A stretch of 64,000 bases of DNA from Sansalvadorimonas sp965221135 (GTDB taxonomy: Bacteria; Pseudomonadota; Gammaproteobacteria; Pseudomonadales; Endozoicomonadaceae). The stretch lies in contig CBDCRZ010000106.1 in the NCBI GenBank assembly GCA_965221135.1, positions 806,001 to 870,000 of the forward strand, given 5' to 3'. Below the pieces are notes generated by a model, which saw only the letters and a list, made by a program, of their open reading frames with translations, did not search any database and was not told the DNA's origin. The position numbers were made by a program, and so were the translations under genes. Of this stretch, positions 51,042 to 60,232 are shown one piece after another (within the stretch, counting starts at the first letter, position 1; each line of letters opens with the position of its first letter).

Positions 51042-52738
51042 GTCACCCGGTTAACCTCTTCCAGACTGGTAACGCCCTTCAGAGCCTTGATCAAACCGGA
51101 TTGGCGCAGGTTCTTAAAGCCTTCCTTCTGAGCCTGATCGGATATCTGAATAGAGTTACCTTCTTCCATAATAATCCGCTGCATGCCCGCTGTGACCTTC
51201 ACAACTTCATAGATACCAACCCGGCCTTTGTAGCCTTTGTTGCACTTATCACAGCCTTTCGGTTCATGGGCATAGATAACAGCGCTGCTGGCCTGCTCTT
51301 CAGTGAAGCCCTGTTCCAGAAGGGCTTCGGTAGGAATCTTGATCTTCTGTTTGCAGTTGTTACACAGACGACGAGCCAGACGCTGGGCGATGATCAGGTT
51401 AACAGAGGTTGCCAGGTTAAACGACGCAACACCCATGTTCATCATACGGGTCAGGGTTTCTGCCGCACTGTTGGTGTGCAGGGTAGACATAACCATGTGG
51501 CCGGTCTGGGCAGCCTTGATGGCGATGTTTGCGGTTTCCAGATCTCGAATCTCACCCACCATGATGATATCGGGATCCTGACGCAGGAAGGCCCGCAGTG
51601 CCTGGGTGAAGTCCATACCCTGTTTGGGGTTTACGTTAACCTGGTTGATACCTTCGAGGTTAATTTCCACAGGGTCTTCCGCGGTGGAGATATTACGCTC
51701 GATGGTATTGAGAATATTCAGGCCGGTGTATAGAGATACGGTCTTACCGGAACCAGTAGGACCGGTCACCAGAATCATGCCCTGAGGCTGTTCCAGAGCT
51801 TCCATGTACATCTTTTTCTGGTCGTCTTCATAACCGAGTGCATCGATACCCATTTTGGCACTGGATGGGTCAAGGATACGCAGTACGATCTTCTCGCCCC
51901 AGAGGGTGGGCAATGTATTTACACGGAAGTCGATAGCTTTGGTTTTGGACAGTTTCATCTTGATCCGGCCGTCCTGGGGTTTTCTCCGTTCAGAGATATC
52001 CATGGAGGACATGATCTTCAGACGTGAAGAGATTTTTGGTGCCAGGGCGATAGGAGGTTTGGCGGCCACCTGCATAACACCATCGACCCGGAAGCGCACC
52101 CGGTAAGACTTTTCGTAAGGTTCAAAGTGAAGGTCGGAGGCTCCCAGCTTGATAGCTGTTAGCAGCATCTTGTTCACGAACTTTACGACAGGGGCATCGT
52201 CGGCAACGCTGGTGTCTTGCTCATCGTCTGCATTGTCATCAACGGCTTCGACATCCAAACCATCCAGCTCTTCGTCATCAAGATCGCCGAGATCCTGATC
52301 GGTGTCATCCAAAAGTTTTTCAATAGCAGTGGAGAGCTTGTTTTCTTCAACAAGAATGGTTTCTACATTCAGGCCGCTGCTGAATCGGACTTCATCAAGA
52401 GACTTTTCATTGGTTGGGTCTGAGACCCCGACAAATAACCGGTTTCCCCGCTTGAACAGTGGGAAGCAACGATGCTTACGAATCAATTTCTCGCTGATGG
52501 CCGTTTTCGGTACATGTTCATGGTCAAGCGCTTCAATATCGAAAACCGGAATACCAAACAGCTCGGAATTGGTTTTGGCGATGACGTAGCTGTCGACCAG
52601 CGCGTTCTGCACTATGTACGAAATAAGCGGAAGCTGCTCTGAGCGGGCAGCTTTAACGGCCTGTTCTGCGGCATCCTGTTCTAGAAGGCCATCGGCAACA
52701 AGCTTTCGTGCCAGGCCGGGAAGTGGAATCTCTGCCAT
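51032..52738 (-). CDS. pilB: Type IV pilus assembly ATPase PilB
   Basis: PilB is the cytoplasmic hexameric ATPase that drives pilus extension. The protein has 568 residues. The N-terminal MshEN-like domain covers about 1-150. An acidic linker with DDEELDGLDVEAVDDNADD follows. The ATPase core has VTGPTGSGKTVSLY (Walker A), IMVGEIRDLETANIAIKAAQT (Walker B with the Asp box) and MVMSTLHTNSA (His box). Four cysteines in CNNC and CDKCNKGYKGR form the zinc site. pilC and pilD, its usual partners, do not follow; cca does. Confidence 0.98.
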   Translation of the reverse strand: MAEIPLPGLARKLVADGLLEQDAAEQAVKAARSEQLPLISYIVQNALVDSYVIAKTNSELFGIPVFDIEALDHEHVPKTAISEKLIRKHRCFPLFKRGNRLFVGVSDPTNEKSLDEVRFSSGLNVETILVEENKLSTAIEKLLDDTDQDLGDLDDEELDGLDVEAVDDNADDEQDTSVADDAPVVKFVNKMLLTAIKLGASDLHFEPYEKSYRVRFRVDGVMQVAAKPPIALAPKISSRLKIMSSMDISERRKPQDGRIKMKLSKTKAIDFRVNTLPTLWGEKIVLRILDPSSAKMGIDALGYEDDQKKMYMEALEQPQGMILVTGPTGSGKTVSLYTGLNILNTIERNISTAEDPVEINLEGINQVNVNPKQGMDFTQALRAFLRQDPDIIMVGEIRDLETANIAIKAAQTGHMVMSTLHTNSAAETLTRMMNMGVASFNLATSVNLIIAQRLARRLCNNCKQKIKIPTEALLEQGFTEEQASSAVIYAHEPKGCDKCNKGYKGRVGIYEVVKVTAGMQRIIMEEGNSIQISDQAQKEGFKNLRQSGLIKALKGVTSLEEVNRVTLD

Positions 52739-52820
52739 TGTCTTCTTTTTAAGTCGTTAATTAAGGAAATCATACCGAGACGTCAGTCTGATAGCCACGG
52801 CAGACTTCTCAATATTAGCG

Positions 52821-53267
52821 TTACTGAATTAGCAGGCTTTGGGAAATCATACGTGGAGTCAGAGCACCCTCTACCCGGAAGTTATGCACGGCCACGCCTT
52901 TGCTGTACTGACTTTCAAAGTAGAGCTCCAGAGGCAGGGTACCAGTGGTCAAGGCTTTACGAAGATCGAAAGTCCAGTAGGTAAGGGTGTGTCCTTGGTA
53001 TTCACCCAACTGGTCTGCGGCCAGAGAGCGGTAGTAGTCTGCCCCCTCACCTGTGCGCCGGACGGCAATATGTTGTGTCACCAGAGTGAAGGAGCCTTGT
53101 TCATGATGGCTGATGTCCTGGATGGAATTGAGCACCAGCTGTTCATGGCTATTCTTGATTTTGCCCAGCCCATAAAGAGTCCCCATCACTGCAATTAGCC
53201 CATAGATGCCCAGACGGGTGAAAAAAATGGTCACTTTGTTCGTAGTTACGGATGCAAGCAGGTTCAT
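52821..53267 (-). CDS. Unknown protein with one N-terminal membrane segment
   Basis: This protein has 148 residues. A hydrophobic segment at about 13-33 (FFTRLGIYGLIAVMGTLYGL) follows a short basic N-terminus. The rest is polar and probably periplasmic. I know no family. It precedes pilB in the same direction, 82 bp apart, and diverges from pilA. That places it in the pilus region, but a pilus role is only inference from position. Confidence 0.6.
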   Translation of the reverse strand: MNLLASVTTNKVTIFFTRLGIYGLIAVMGTLYGLGKIKNSHEQLVLNSIQDISHHEQGSFTLVTQHIAVRRTGEGADYYRSLAADQLGEYQGHTLTYWTFDLRKALTTGTLPLELYFESQYSKGVAVHNFRVEGALTPRMISQSLLIQ

Positions 53268-53446
53268 GAGGGCCGGCCTTTTATTCGGTGTATAAAGGCT
53301 CTCGGCGGCGGCTCTTTACGCCTGAAATAACCAATAAGCATTAAAGGTCTTGAATCTATTCGATTTGGTGTAGCCACCAGTCCTGGTTACTTCCTAAAGA
53401 AATACCTCAGACAGGCGAAAGACGTTTTAGAAATGAAAGGTTTTTC

Positions 53447-53461
53447 TGGCCTGAACTTTGC
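53447..53461 (+). promoter_or_regulatory. Sigma-54 promoter of pilA
   Basis: TGGCCTGAACTTTGC matches the RpoN pattern TGGCAC-N5-TTGC, with the essential GG and GC ten bases apart. It lies 75 bp before the pilA start. In Pseudomonas pilA is under RpoN and PilR. Confidence 0.75.
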
Positions 53462-53535
53462 GCTGACTTCTTATGGAAGCGGCAGAAGGTTATGGCGCTG
53501 GTGAAATCTCGTTCAGGGAGAGAAGGGGACAGGTT

Positions 53536-54012
53536 ATGAACACACTCAAAAGAGTTCAAAAAGGCTTTACGCTTATCGAGTTGATGATCGTGGTTGCGAT
53601 TATCGGCATTCTGGCCGCTGTGGCGATTCCTGCTTATCAGGATTATACCAAGCGGGCTCATGTGTCTGAGGGGTTGAATCTGGCGGCGGGTGCAAAGGCG
53701 GGTATTGCAGAGTACTACTCCTCGACAGGATCATGGCCATCAGATAATGCCAGTGCTGGTGTGGCGGCGACCATAACTGGTAACTCAGTTGCGGGAATTG
53801 TTGTTTCTGCAGGGGCTGATGCAACAGCTTGTGGGACGGGTATCGCAGCATGTGGAATCGTGACCATTGAGTATACCAGCGCGGTGCATGCGACAACCAA
53901 GTTTCTGGAACTGGTCGGAACAGATGCAACGGGCTCCATTTCATGGATTTGTCAGAAACCAGGCACTAATCCTGTGCCTGATAACTTCTTGCCAGCTAAC
54001 TGCAGAAATTGA
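53536..54012 (+). CDS. pilA: Type IV major pilin PilA
   Basis: PilA is the structural subunit of the type IV pilus. The protein has 158 residues. The prepilin leader MNTLKRVQKG is cleaved before FTLIELMIVVAIIGILAAVA, with Glu5 present. A globular domain follows, with two C-terminal cysteines (SWICQKPG and LPANCRN) forming the usual D loop, and another pair in ATACGTGIAACG. The ATG at 53536 fits the short leader. A terminator follows at once and overlaps the start of the ligase gene. Confidence 0.96.
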   Translation: MNTLKRVQKGFTLIELMIVVAIIGILAAVAIPAYQDYTKRAHVSEGLNLAAGAKAGIAEYYSSTGSWPSDNASAGVAATITGNSVAGIVVSAGADATACGTGIAACGIVTIEYTSAVHATTKFLELVGTDATGSISWICQKPGTNPVPDNFLPANCRN

Positions 54013-55892
54013 TATCTGACAGTTTGAACAAAAGCAGAAGCCAAATTGGCTTCTGTTTTTTATTGTCCCTGCAAAGTGTTGCTCTTCTCTTTTCTCTGTA
54101 TTTTCCTCCTGCAATTCAACTTTCTATTGTTTGCTTGCTTTCTGCAGTTTTAGTCAAAATTGCGAGGCTAGGCACTGTTTATGACTCACTGGTTGTTTTG
54201 ACCTTTTGCATTCTGGCCTTCCTCTTTTTTCATATATTTTATTTCGGTCAGGTCAGTGCCATAACCCATGGCTTTCTACTAGCCGGAGGTCCTTTACTTT
54301 ATTTGGTAATCAATGGCAGTTGTTTGATTCGAAGTGAATGGCTGACAACCAAGGCTCTTACCATCTCAGTTCTTGCAATCACTGCTCTGTGGGCTGTGGT
54401 GCAGTACTTGGATGACTTTCAACGAGTCTCCGGCTTTTTAATTGATGCCAATGCCTTTGCTGCTGTGATGTACCTCGGTAGTTTTTTATTGTTGAGCCGT
54501 GAGAGGCAAGGGGCTATTCATTGGTTTGTACAGTTTATTCTTCTGTTCGCATTATTTGCGACTTTTTCTCGCAGTGGGCTGGGAGCCTGGTGGCTTGGGG
54601 TTGTGGGTTTCGGGTTTATCGGTTGGCGATTGAAAAGCTTTTCGCTATATCGGTTAAGAGCGTACTTGATCGTTGCTGGTGTGGCATATCTGGCAGTGAA
54701 AGGTGTACCTCTGTTAGCAGGCTATGAGCCGGTCTCCCGTAATTTTGATGATCTCCATAACCTTAATCAACGTTGGCCCATGTGGTTATCCACCTGGGAG
54801 TTAATTAAGCAGGCACCCTGGCTGGGAAGTGGTTTTGGCTCGTTTGCACTGTTGTATCCGTCGGTTAGGACTGAAATGTTTAGTGCCGGTCTTGTGGCTC
54901 ATAACGATTATCTCCAGTTGTTGCAGGAAGGCGGTTTGGTGATCTTCCTGCCGTTTATGGCATGGGTGTTGTTCCATGGCTATTTACTGTTCCGTATTCT
55001 TTTTCTCGGTCATTGTACAGGCGATAAGCGTAGGGCTGAGCTGGCTTGCTTACTGGTAATTAATCTTGCGCTGTTCAGTCATGCATTTTTAAATTTCATT
55101 TTTTATACCTTCTTCCTCAATTTGATGGCCTGGTTGATTTTTGCCCGTATTAGCTGGCTGGCCATACGCTGTGGGTTAGTTCGACGGCCACAAAGGTTCC
55201 GGTTACATCGTGGTGCTCCTTTACTGGTTGCTCTTGTACTTTGTGTGATGACTGGGCGTTACATCATTATTGAAGGTGCTAATGCGGTTTATGGGGGTTA
55301 TCACAATAAGCCTGCTGTGTTACAGCGGCTGGCTTCGAATAACGACCTGTTTTCCTGGGTGCTGCGGGTTGACCCTGCCAATGTTCCAACCTCTGAAATC
55401 TATCTTCGAAAGCTGCTGGCTGTTTTACCCGAGCTTTCGGGCAGGCAAAGGGAAAAAGTGTTTTCTCTGGCGTGGAGTCAGGTGTCACTTGTGCTGGAGA
55501 AAAACCCGTTACTGCCGGTGTTCCATACGCTGGCTGGTGATCTCTTGGATGAAGGGTTTCGTTTAGGGATTGAGGATGTACCGGATGCTGCTGTTTTACA
55601 CTGGCAATCCGCTCTGAAGGTCAATCCGGGCTATGTTCCTGCACACCTCCGTCTAGCTGGGAAGATTGAGGCTCAGCAGGGGGACCAGATGGCATTGGAA
55701 TACCTGATGGGCAAGCAGTTGGTTTGGTTGAATATTACTTCCTGGCCCAGGGCGGAGCCCTACTGGCAGGAAGTTCGCAGGCTGGCTGTGGAATCGGATG
55801 CCGGTTATGCCGACAAAATTGAGAAATTGATCGAGCAAAGTCGGGAGAAGGTGAGAAACCTCTCATCCCTGCGGCGTTATTATCGTCAGTAG
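54009..55892 (+). CDS. PglL/Wzy-type oligosaccharyltransferase, probable pilin glycosylation ligase
   Basis: This membrane protein has up to 627 residues, with 10-12 hydrophobic segments through about residue 390. The Wzy_C-type region has NQRWPMWLSTWELIKQAPWL and, in the periplasmic loop, the His-containing AHNDYLQLLQEGG typical of O-antigen ligases and PglL. The C-terminal 230 residues are soluble. Position directly after pilA suggests O-glycosylation of pilin, as with TfpO/PilO and PglL. The start is unclear. The TTG at 54009 overlaps pilA and the pilA terminator lies inside the frame; another TTG at 54063 lies after it. No good ribosome site is seen for either. Confidence 0.82.
   Translation: MISDSLNKSRSQIGFCFLLSLQSVALLFSLYFPPAIQLSIVCLLSAVLVKIARLGTVYDSLVVLTFCILAFLFFHIFYFGQVSAITHGFLLAGGPLLYLVINGSCLIRSEWLTTKALTISVLAITALWAVVQYLDDFQRVSGFLIDANAFAAVMYLGSFLLLSRERQGAIHWFVQFILLFALFATFSRSGLGAWWLGVVGFGFIGWRLKSFSLYRLRAYLIVAGVAYLAVKGVPLLAGYEPVSRNFDDLHNLNQRWPMWLSTWELIKQAPWLGSGFGSFALLYPSVRTEMFSAGLVAHNDYLQLLQEGGLVIFLPFMAWVLFHGYLLFRILFLGHCTGDKRRAELACLLVINLALFSHAFLNFIFYTFFLNLMAWLIFARISWLAIRCGLVRRPQRFRLHRGAPLLVALVLCVMTGRYIIIEGANAVYGGYHNKPAVLQRLASNNDLFSWVLRVDPANVPTSEIYLRKLLAVLPELSGRQREKVFSLAWSQVSLVLEKNPLLPVFHTLAGDLLDEGFRLGIEDVPDAAVLHWQSALKVNPGYVPAHLRLAGKIEAQQGDQMALEYLMGKQLVWLNITSWPRAEPYWQEVRRLAVESDAGYADKIEKLIEQSREKVRNLSSLRRYYRQ
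54035..54061 (+). terminator. Terminator of pilA inside the start of the ligase gene
   Basis: CAGAAGCCAA and TTGGCTTCTG form a 10-bp stem separated by one A, followed by six T. It lies 23 bp after the pilA stop, so the ligase is expressed by read-through or its own promoter. Confidence 0.9.
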
Positions 55893-55968
55893 GCTTGGTC
55901 AAGATAGATCCCCGTGCGCCGATGAACAGATTAAGTTTCCCGTGCCAGATCAACGCCAAGGACGCCTT

Positions 55969-56433
55969 ATGACACCTTCAACCTCCCGTGAACGTCATGG
56001 TTATACCCTGATAGAACTGATGGTTGTCGTAGCCCTGATCGGTATTTTGATGGCGGTCGCTTTACCTGCCTATAACAGTTATGCAACTCGGGCAAAGGTG
56101 ACAGAAGTTCTCACTATTATGTCTGAGATGAAGGCCGCGGTTTCTAACTGTATTCAGTCACGGGGCAGTCTTGTTGACTGTAGTGCGGCAAACTCGGATA
56201 TTGATGAAGCCGCCGTGGCAGCAGGTAATAATTCTATTCGTGCGGTGATAATCGATCAGGGTGTAATCTCTATTCGCCCTGACTGGGATTTTTTAGGGGA
56301 TGCCTCAGTGGATGGTTATATCCATCTGAACCCAACATTATCTGGCAGCACTGTCTGGGAGTGTCGTTATCAGGATGTTGCCCCTTCGATTGTTGAATAC
56401 CTGCCGGGCAACTGCCGTAATCTGGCTCCCTGA
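55969..56433 (+). CDS. Second type IV pilin-like protein
   Basis: This protein has 154 residues. The leader ends in SRERHG before YTLIELMVVVALIGILMAVA, with Glu5 present, so it is a prepilin peptidase substrate. The globular part has two pairs of cysteines; the last pair, WECRYQD and LPGNCRN, closes a D loop as in PilA. The ATG at 55969 has AAGGA eight bases before it. It follows the ligase by 76 bp. It may be an alternative major pilin or a minor pilin. Confidence 0.88.
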   Translation: MTPSTSRERHGYTLIELMVVVALIGILMAVALPAYNSYATRAKVTEVLTIMSEMKAAVSNCIQSRGSLVDCSAANSDIDEAAVAAGNNSIRAVIIDQGVISIRPDWDFLGDASVDGYIHLNPTLSGSTVWECRYQDVAPSIVEYLPGNCRNLAP

Positions 56434-56450
56434 AAACACCCTGCAAGAGC

Positions 56451-58106
56451 TTAGCGAAGCAGGTAATCCCCCAGGGTTTTGACTGGCTGTAGCTTCAAAT
56501 AACGCTTTATTGTTTCAGCTTCGTCTGTGGATACTTTTAGCCAGCTCTTAAGGTTATCCACAGATACGTTTTGTATTGTCTTCCAGTTTTTCCCTTTCTC
56601 AGCCAGTAGCTCTGAACGTTTACGCCCCACTTCTGGAATACCTAAAGCCCTGATACTGTCAGCCAGAGAGATATCGGGCCGTGGTGTGCTTTTAAGCAGG
56701 TCGATTAACGTAGTAAGGCTGCCGTTGTTGATACCCTGCTGAATCTGAGTGCTACTAACCACTTGAGAGAGACCTGTGCGAGCAGTGAGCCACTGCAGGC
56801 GAGCGGAAAACTGTTCTTTGCAGTGTGGGGTATAGGTGAGGCAGGTCATAGGGTTAAAGAGAGTGGTATCGGGAAGTGTTGGCAATTTTCTATATTCGGG
56901 GCGGGTGATGACTTTGCCAAATACAGGCGTCGCTGCTCCCTTGAGTTTCACGCTGATGCTGTCGCCTGCAGCGATATCCAAAGAACTGAGATAGTCCACT
57001 GGACCAATATGAACATTCTGCACGGTGATGCCTTGAATGGTCACAGGCTGAAGCTCCAACAGGGTGGTGACTTGCCCTGTACGGCCAATGGTCCAGTACA
57101 CACGTTTTACCTCTGTGACCGCTTGCTTGGCTGGAAACTTCCAGGCCAGCGCCCAATAGGGCGTGCCATCCAGGTGCCCGAGACGCTTCTGAATGGTGAG
57201 GTTATCCAGCTTTAAAACAATACCATCTAAAGGCAGGGCATCGAGAGCAGATTGCTCTTTATTGTATTTTTGTCGCAGATACAAAATATCATCCAGAGTT
57301 TTTACCGGATGAGTAAATGCTGCGGTATCGCTAAAGCCCCACTCGTTAAGTTGACGATTATTACTGCGCAATGAAGCCAATGGGCTGTAGCTCCACTGCC
57401 AGGGGAAGAACTGGAGTTTTTTCAGTTCTGCTGGTGCAGGTTGTTTGCGGTTAATTAATCCTGCGACGTAATGCCGGGGTGTAGATGAACCTTCGGTGGC
57501 GGGGTTATTGGCGGGAGTGAATAGCTCACCACGGATCACAACCTCTTTTCTCTGACTGGGGAGTTGATCAGGTACAGAGGGGATAAAAGGCATGATCGGA
57601 AGCAGGTTTAGCCCTTTGCCGGTCCGCCATTGACCGCGGGTTAAGGCTTGCACTAATTCGCCGCCTTGATACACCAGCTCTACGGCGACACCATCGATCT
57701 TTGGTTGCAGTAGCACTGGGCTACCCAAACGTTGTGCAGTTTCCAGAAAATCCAGAATATCTTCCTGGTCGTCAGCCTTCTTCAGGCTGCCCATGGGGTA
57801 GCGGTGGCGGTTATCCAGTGGTGGAAGAATATCACTGCGAACAACATCGCCCAGGCAGCGCCCCAGCTCCCTCTGCTGCTGGGTCAGGGCATCATACTCT
57901 TCATCGGAAATGACAGGCTGTCCGGCTTCGTAGAGCTCGTTATGGGTTTGGATCGTATCCAGCAGGTCCTGATGTTGCTCTTGGAGTTGATCCCGGCTTT
58001 TACTGCCCAGAAGCTCTGCACAATCTGCAGCCGCTTTCTGAGAAAGAGCGAAGAGGGCTATGAAAAGAAATGAAAGACGTAGGATGAGAGGGATATAAGA
58101 ATGCAT
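56451..58106 (-). CDS. ligB: LigB-type NAD-dependent DNA ligase with signal peptide
   Basis: LigB is the second NAD-dependent DNA ligase of enteric and related bacteria. The protein has 551 residues. A signal peptide-like N-terminus ends in QKAAADCAE, as E. coli LigB also has. The adenylation site is VLLQPKIDGVAVELV, with the active Lys at about 136. AWKFPAKQAVTEV carries the later nucleotide-binding Lys. An OB-fold and a helix-hairpin-helix region (ADSIRALGIPEVGRKRSELL) follow, but the BRCT domain of LigA is absent. GGAG precedes the ATG. It is convergent with the second pilin. Confidence 0.92.
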   Translation of the reverse strand: MHSYIPLILRLSFLFIALFALSQKAAADCAELLGSKSRDQLQEQHQDLLDTIQTHNELYEAGQPVISDEEYDALTQQQRELGRCLGDVVRSDILPPLDNRHRYPMGSLKKADDQEDILDFLETAQRLGSPVLLQPKIDGVAVELVYQGGELVQALTRGQWRTGKGLNLLPIMPFIPSVPDQLPSQRKEVVIRGELFTPANNPATEGSSTPRHYVAGLINRKQPAPAELKKLQFFPWQWSYSPLASLRSNNRQLNEWGFSDTAAFTHPVKTLDDILYLRQKYNKEQSALDALPLDGIVLKLDNLTIQKRLGHLDGTPYWALAWKFPAKQAVTEVKRVYWTIGRTGQVTTLLELQPVTIQGITVQNVHIGPVDYLSSLDIAAGDSISVKLKGAATPVFGKVITRPEYRKLPTLPDTTLFNPMTCLTYTPHCKEQFSARLQWLTARTGLSQVVSSTQIQQGINNGSLTTLIDLLKSTPRPDISLADSIRALGIPEVGRKRSELLAEKGKNWKTIQNVSVDNLKSWLKVSTDEAETIKRYLKLQPVKTLGDYLLR

Positions 58107-58180
58107 AAAAGTCTCCTGCCGAACACATTATTGATCGGCAGGAGACCGCATATTTTATCGCAGCCGATATCCTTTAAAGG

Positions 58181-59197
58181 TTAGCGGTAACCTTCCGGAT
58201 TGGAAGACTGCCAGCGCCATGCGTCGGCCATAATATCTTCCAGACCTTTTTCTGCCTGCCAGTTCAGCTCTTCCCGTGCACGAGAAGGGTCAGCCCAGCA
58301 TTCGGCAATATCGCCAGGGCGACGATCTACAAGCTTGTAAGGAACCGGGCGTCCTGAAGCTGTTTCAAAGGCGGTGACCATCTGCAGAACACTTTGGCCA
58401 TTGCCAACACCCAGGTTCCAGGCGTTCAGACCGCAGCCACTGCGCAGTTTGTTGATAGCGCAGACATGGCCTTTGGCCAGATCAACAACATGAATGTAAT
58501 CCCGTACACCTGTGCCATCGACAGTGGGGTAGTCACTGCCAAACACCGACAGCTGTTCCCGCATACCAATAGCCACCTGGCTGATAAATGGCATCAGATT
58601 GTTGGGAATATCATTGGGGTCTTCACCAATCAGGCCGGACTCGTGCGCACCCGCCGGGTTGAAGTAGCGCAGCAGGGCAATATTCCAACGGCTGTCGGAC
58701 TTGTACACATCACCCAGCATTTCTTCCACCATCAGCTTGGAGCGGCCGTAAGGGTTGGTGGCGGAGAGAGGAAAATCTTCCTTTATAGGCAGGCTGGCCG
58801 GGTCGCCATACACCGTAGCGGAGGAGCTGAATACCAGATTAAACACCCCGTGAGCCGCCATCTCTTGAGCAAGAATCACTGTACCGCTGACATTGTTGTC
58901 ATAGTAGTGCAGAGGAATCTCACAGGATTCGCCCACAGCCTTGAGGCCAGCAAAGTGGATAACTGAGTCAAAGCTGTACTCATTGAACAGCTTCTGCAAA
59001 ATGGCACGATCCCGTACATCACCTTCAACGAAAGTGGCAGATTTGCCTGTGATGGTTTCTACACGGCGCAGTGCTTCAGGTGAGCTGTTGCAGAGGTTAT
59101 CCAGTACCACAACTTCATAACCGTCCTGCAGCAGTTCCACACAGGTATGGCTGCCAATATAGCCGGCACCACCGGTGACAAGAATTGTTTTACTCAT
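58181..59197 (-). CDS. galE: UDP-glucose 4-epimerase GalE
   Basis: GalE interconverts UDP-glucose and UDP-galactose. The protein has 338 residues. It starts TILVTGGAGYIGSHTCVELL, the NAD-binding loop. The catalytic residues lie in FSSSATVYGDP (Ser) and NPYGRSKLMVEE (Tyr and Lys). RYFNPAGAHESGLIGEDPND and DGTGVRDYIHVVDLA are epimerase signatures. The ATG at 59197 is chosen, with AAGGAT nine bases before it. It may supply sugars for surface polysaccharide or the pilin glycan. Confidence 0.97.
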   Translation of the reverse strand: MSKTILVTGGAGYIGSHTCVELLQDGYEVVVLDNLCNSSPEALRRVETITGKSATFVEGDVRDRAILQKLFNEYSFDSVIHFAGLKAVGESCEIPLHYYDNNVSGTVILAQEMAAHGVFNLVFSSSATVYGDPASLPIKEDFPLSATNPYGRSKLMVEEMLGDVYKSDSRWNIALLRYFNPAGAHESGLIGEDPNDIPNNLMPFISQVAIGMREQLSVFGSDYPTVDGTGVRDYIHVVDLAKGHVCAINKLRSGCGLNAWNLGVGNGQSVLQMVTAFETASGRPVPYKLVDRRPGDIAECWADPSRAREELNWQAEKGLEDIMADAWRWQSSNPEGYR

Positions 59198-59256
59198 AGT
59201 GCTGCATCCTTCATTCATCAATTCCGGCAGGTTCCGCTGCCGGATACTTGTATTGG

Positions 59257-59298
59257 GTTACATGTGGCGGGTTTACATATGCGGATTTACATATGAGA
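59257..59298. repeat. 14-bp tandem repeat across the nadC stop codon, three copies
   Basis: GTTACATGTGGCGG, GTTTACATATGCGG and ATTTACATATGAGA follow each other in exact 14-bp steps. The last contains the end and stop codon of nadC (on the minus strand). Confidence 0.88.
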
Positions 59299-60150
59299 GA
59301 CGCGCATGGATAGATCCACAGCCCGACAGTCTTTGGTCAGAGCGCCGATGGAAATATAGTCCACACCCGTTTGTGCGATAGGAAGCAGTGTGGCATCTGT
59401 AATACCACCGGACGCTTCCAGTTTAGCTTTGGCGCCGGCTTCCTTGTTCATAGCTATGGCGGTGCGCATATCATCTGTGGAAAAGTTGTCGATCATGATG
59501 ATATCTGCCTGACATTGCAGTGCTGTAGCCAGCTCATCAAGGGACTCCACTTCGACCTCTACAGGCTTGCCGGGAGCCAGCTTGCGAGCAGCGGCTACGG
59601 CCTGGTCGATGCTACCGCAAGAGGCTATATGGTTTTCCTTAATAAGGAAGGCGTCATAAAGGCCAATGCGATGGTTATAGCAGCCACCGGTTTTCACAGC
59701 GTATTTCTGGGCGCGACGCAGGCCTGGCAGGGTCTTGCGGGTGTCGAGCAGCTTGACGGATGTTGCGGAGACCTTCGCAGCATAGGTGCTGCAAAGGGTA
59801 GCTGTACCGGAAAGAGCCTGCAGGAAATTCAGGGCGGCACGTTCGCCGGTCAGCAGTGAGCGGGCAGAACCCTTTAAGGTAAACAGTATGGTGTTGGCTG
59901 CGACACGGGCACCTTCTTTGACCTGCCACTCAACGACAACATCAGCGTCAATCTGACGGAACACTTCGTCTACCCAGGGGCGACCACAAATAATGGAGTC
60001 TTCACGGGTAATCACACGTGCTTCGGCATTTCGCTCCTGCGGAATCAGCTGTGCAGTAATATCGCCATCGCCAATATCTTCTGCCAGTGCCTGACGGACA
60101 TTCTCTGTAACGACTTCTGCCAGACTCGGTGGCTGCCAGCGGTTGGCCAT
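59287..60150 (-). CDS. nadC: Nicotinate-nucleotide pyrophosphorylase NadC
   Basis: NadC converts quinolinate and PRPP to nicotinate mononucleotide in NAD synthesis. The protein has 287 residues. It keeps EDIGDGDITAQLIP, LLDTRKTLPGLRRAQKYAV, GGCYNHRIGLYDAFLIKENH and the phosphate-binding LEASGGITDATL with VDYISIGALTK. The ATG at 60150 has AGGGAT seven bases upstream; an earlier ATG at 60171 has none. It lies 80 bp after the histidine kinase gene on the same strand. Confidence 0.97.
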   Translation of the reverse strand: MANRWQPPSLAEVVTENVRQALAEDIGDGDITAQLIPQERNAEARVITREDSIICGRPWVDEVFRQIDADVVVEWQVKEGARVAANTILFTLKGSARSLLTGERAALNFLQALSGTATLCSTYAAKVSATSVKLLDTRKTLPGLRRAQKYAVKTGGCYNHRIGLYDAFLIKENHIASCGSIDQAVAAARKLAPGKPVEVEVESLDELATALQCQADIIMIDNFSTDDMRTAIAMNKEAGAKAKLEASGGITDATLLPIAQTGVDYISIGALTKDCRAVDLSMRVSHM

Positions 60151-60232
60151 GGTGTTATCCCTGAACTTCATGAAATCAGCCAGAGATTATACCAAAAACC
60201 GGGTGTTTTCCTCAGAGATATCACCCAAAGAG

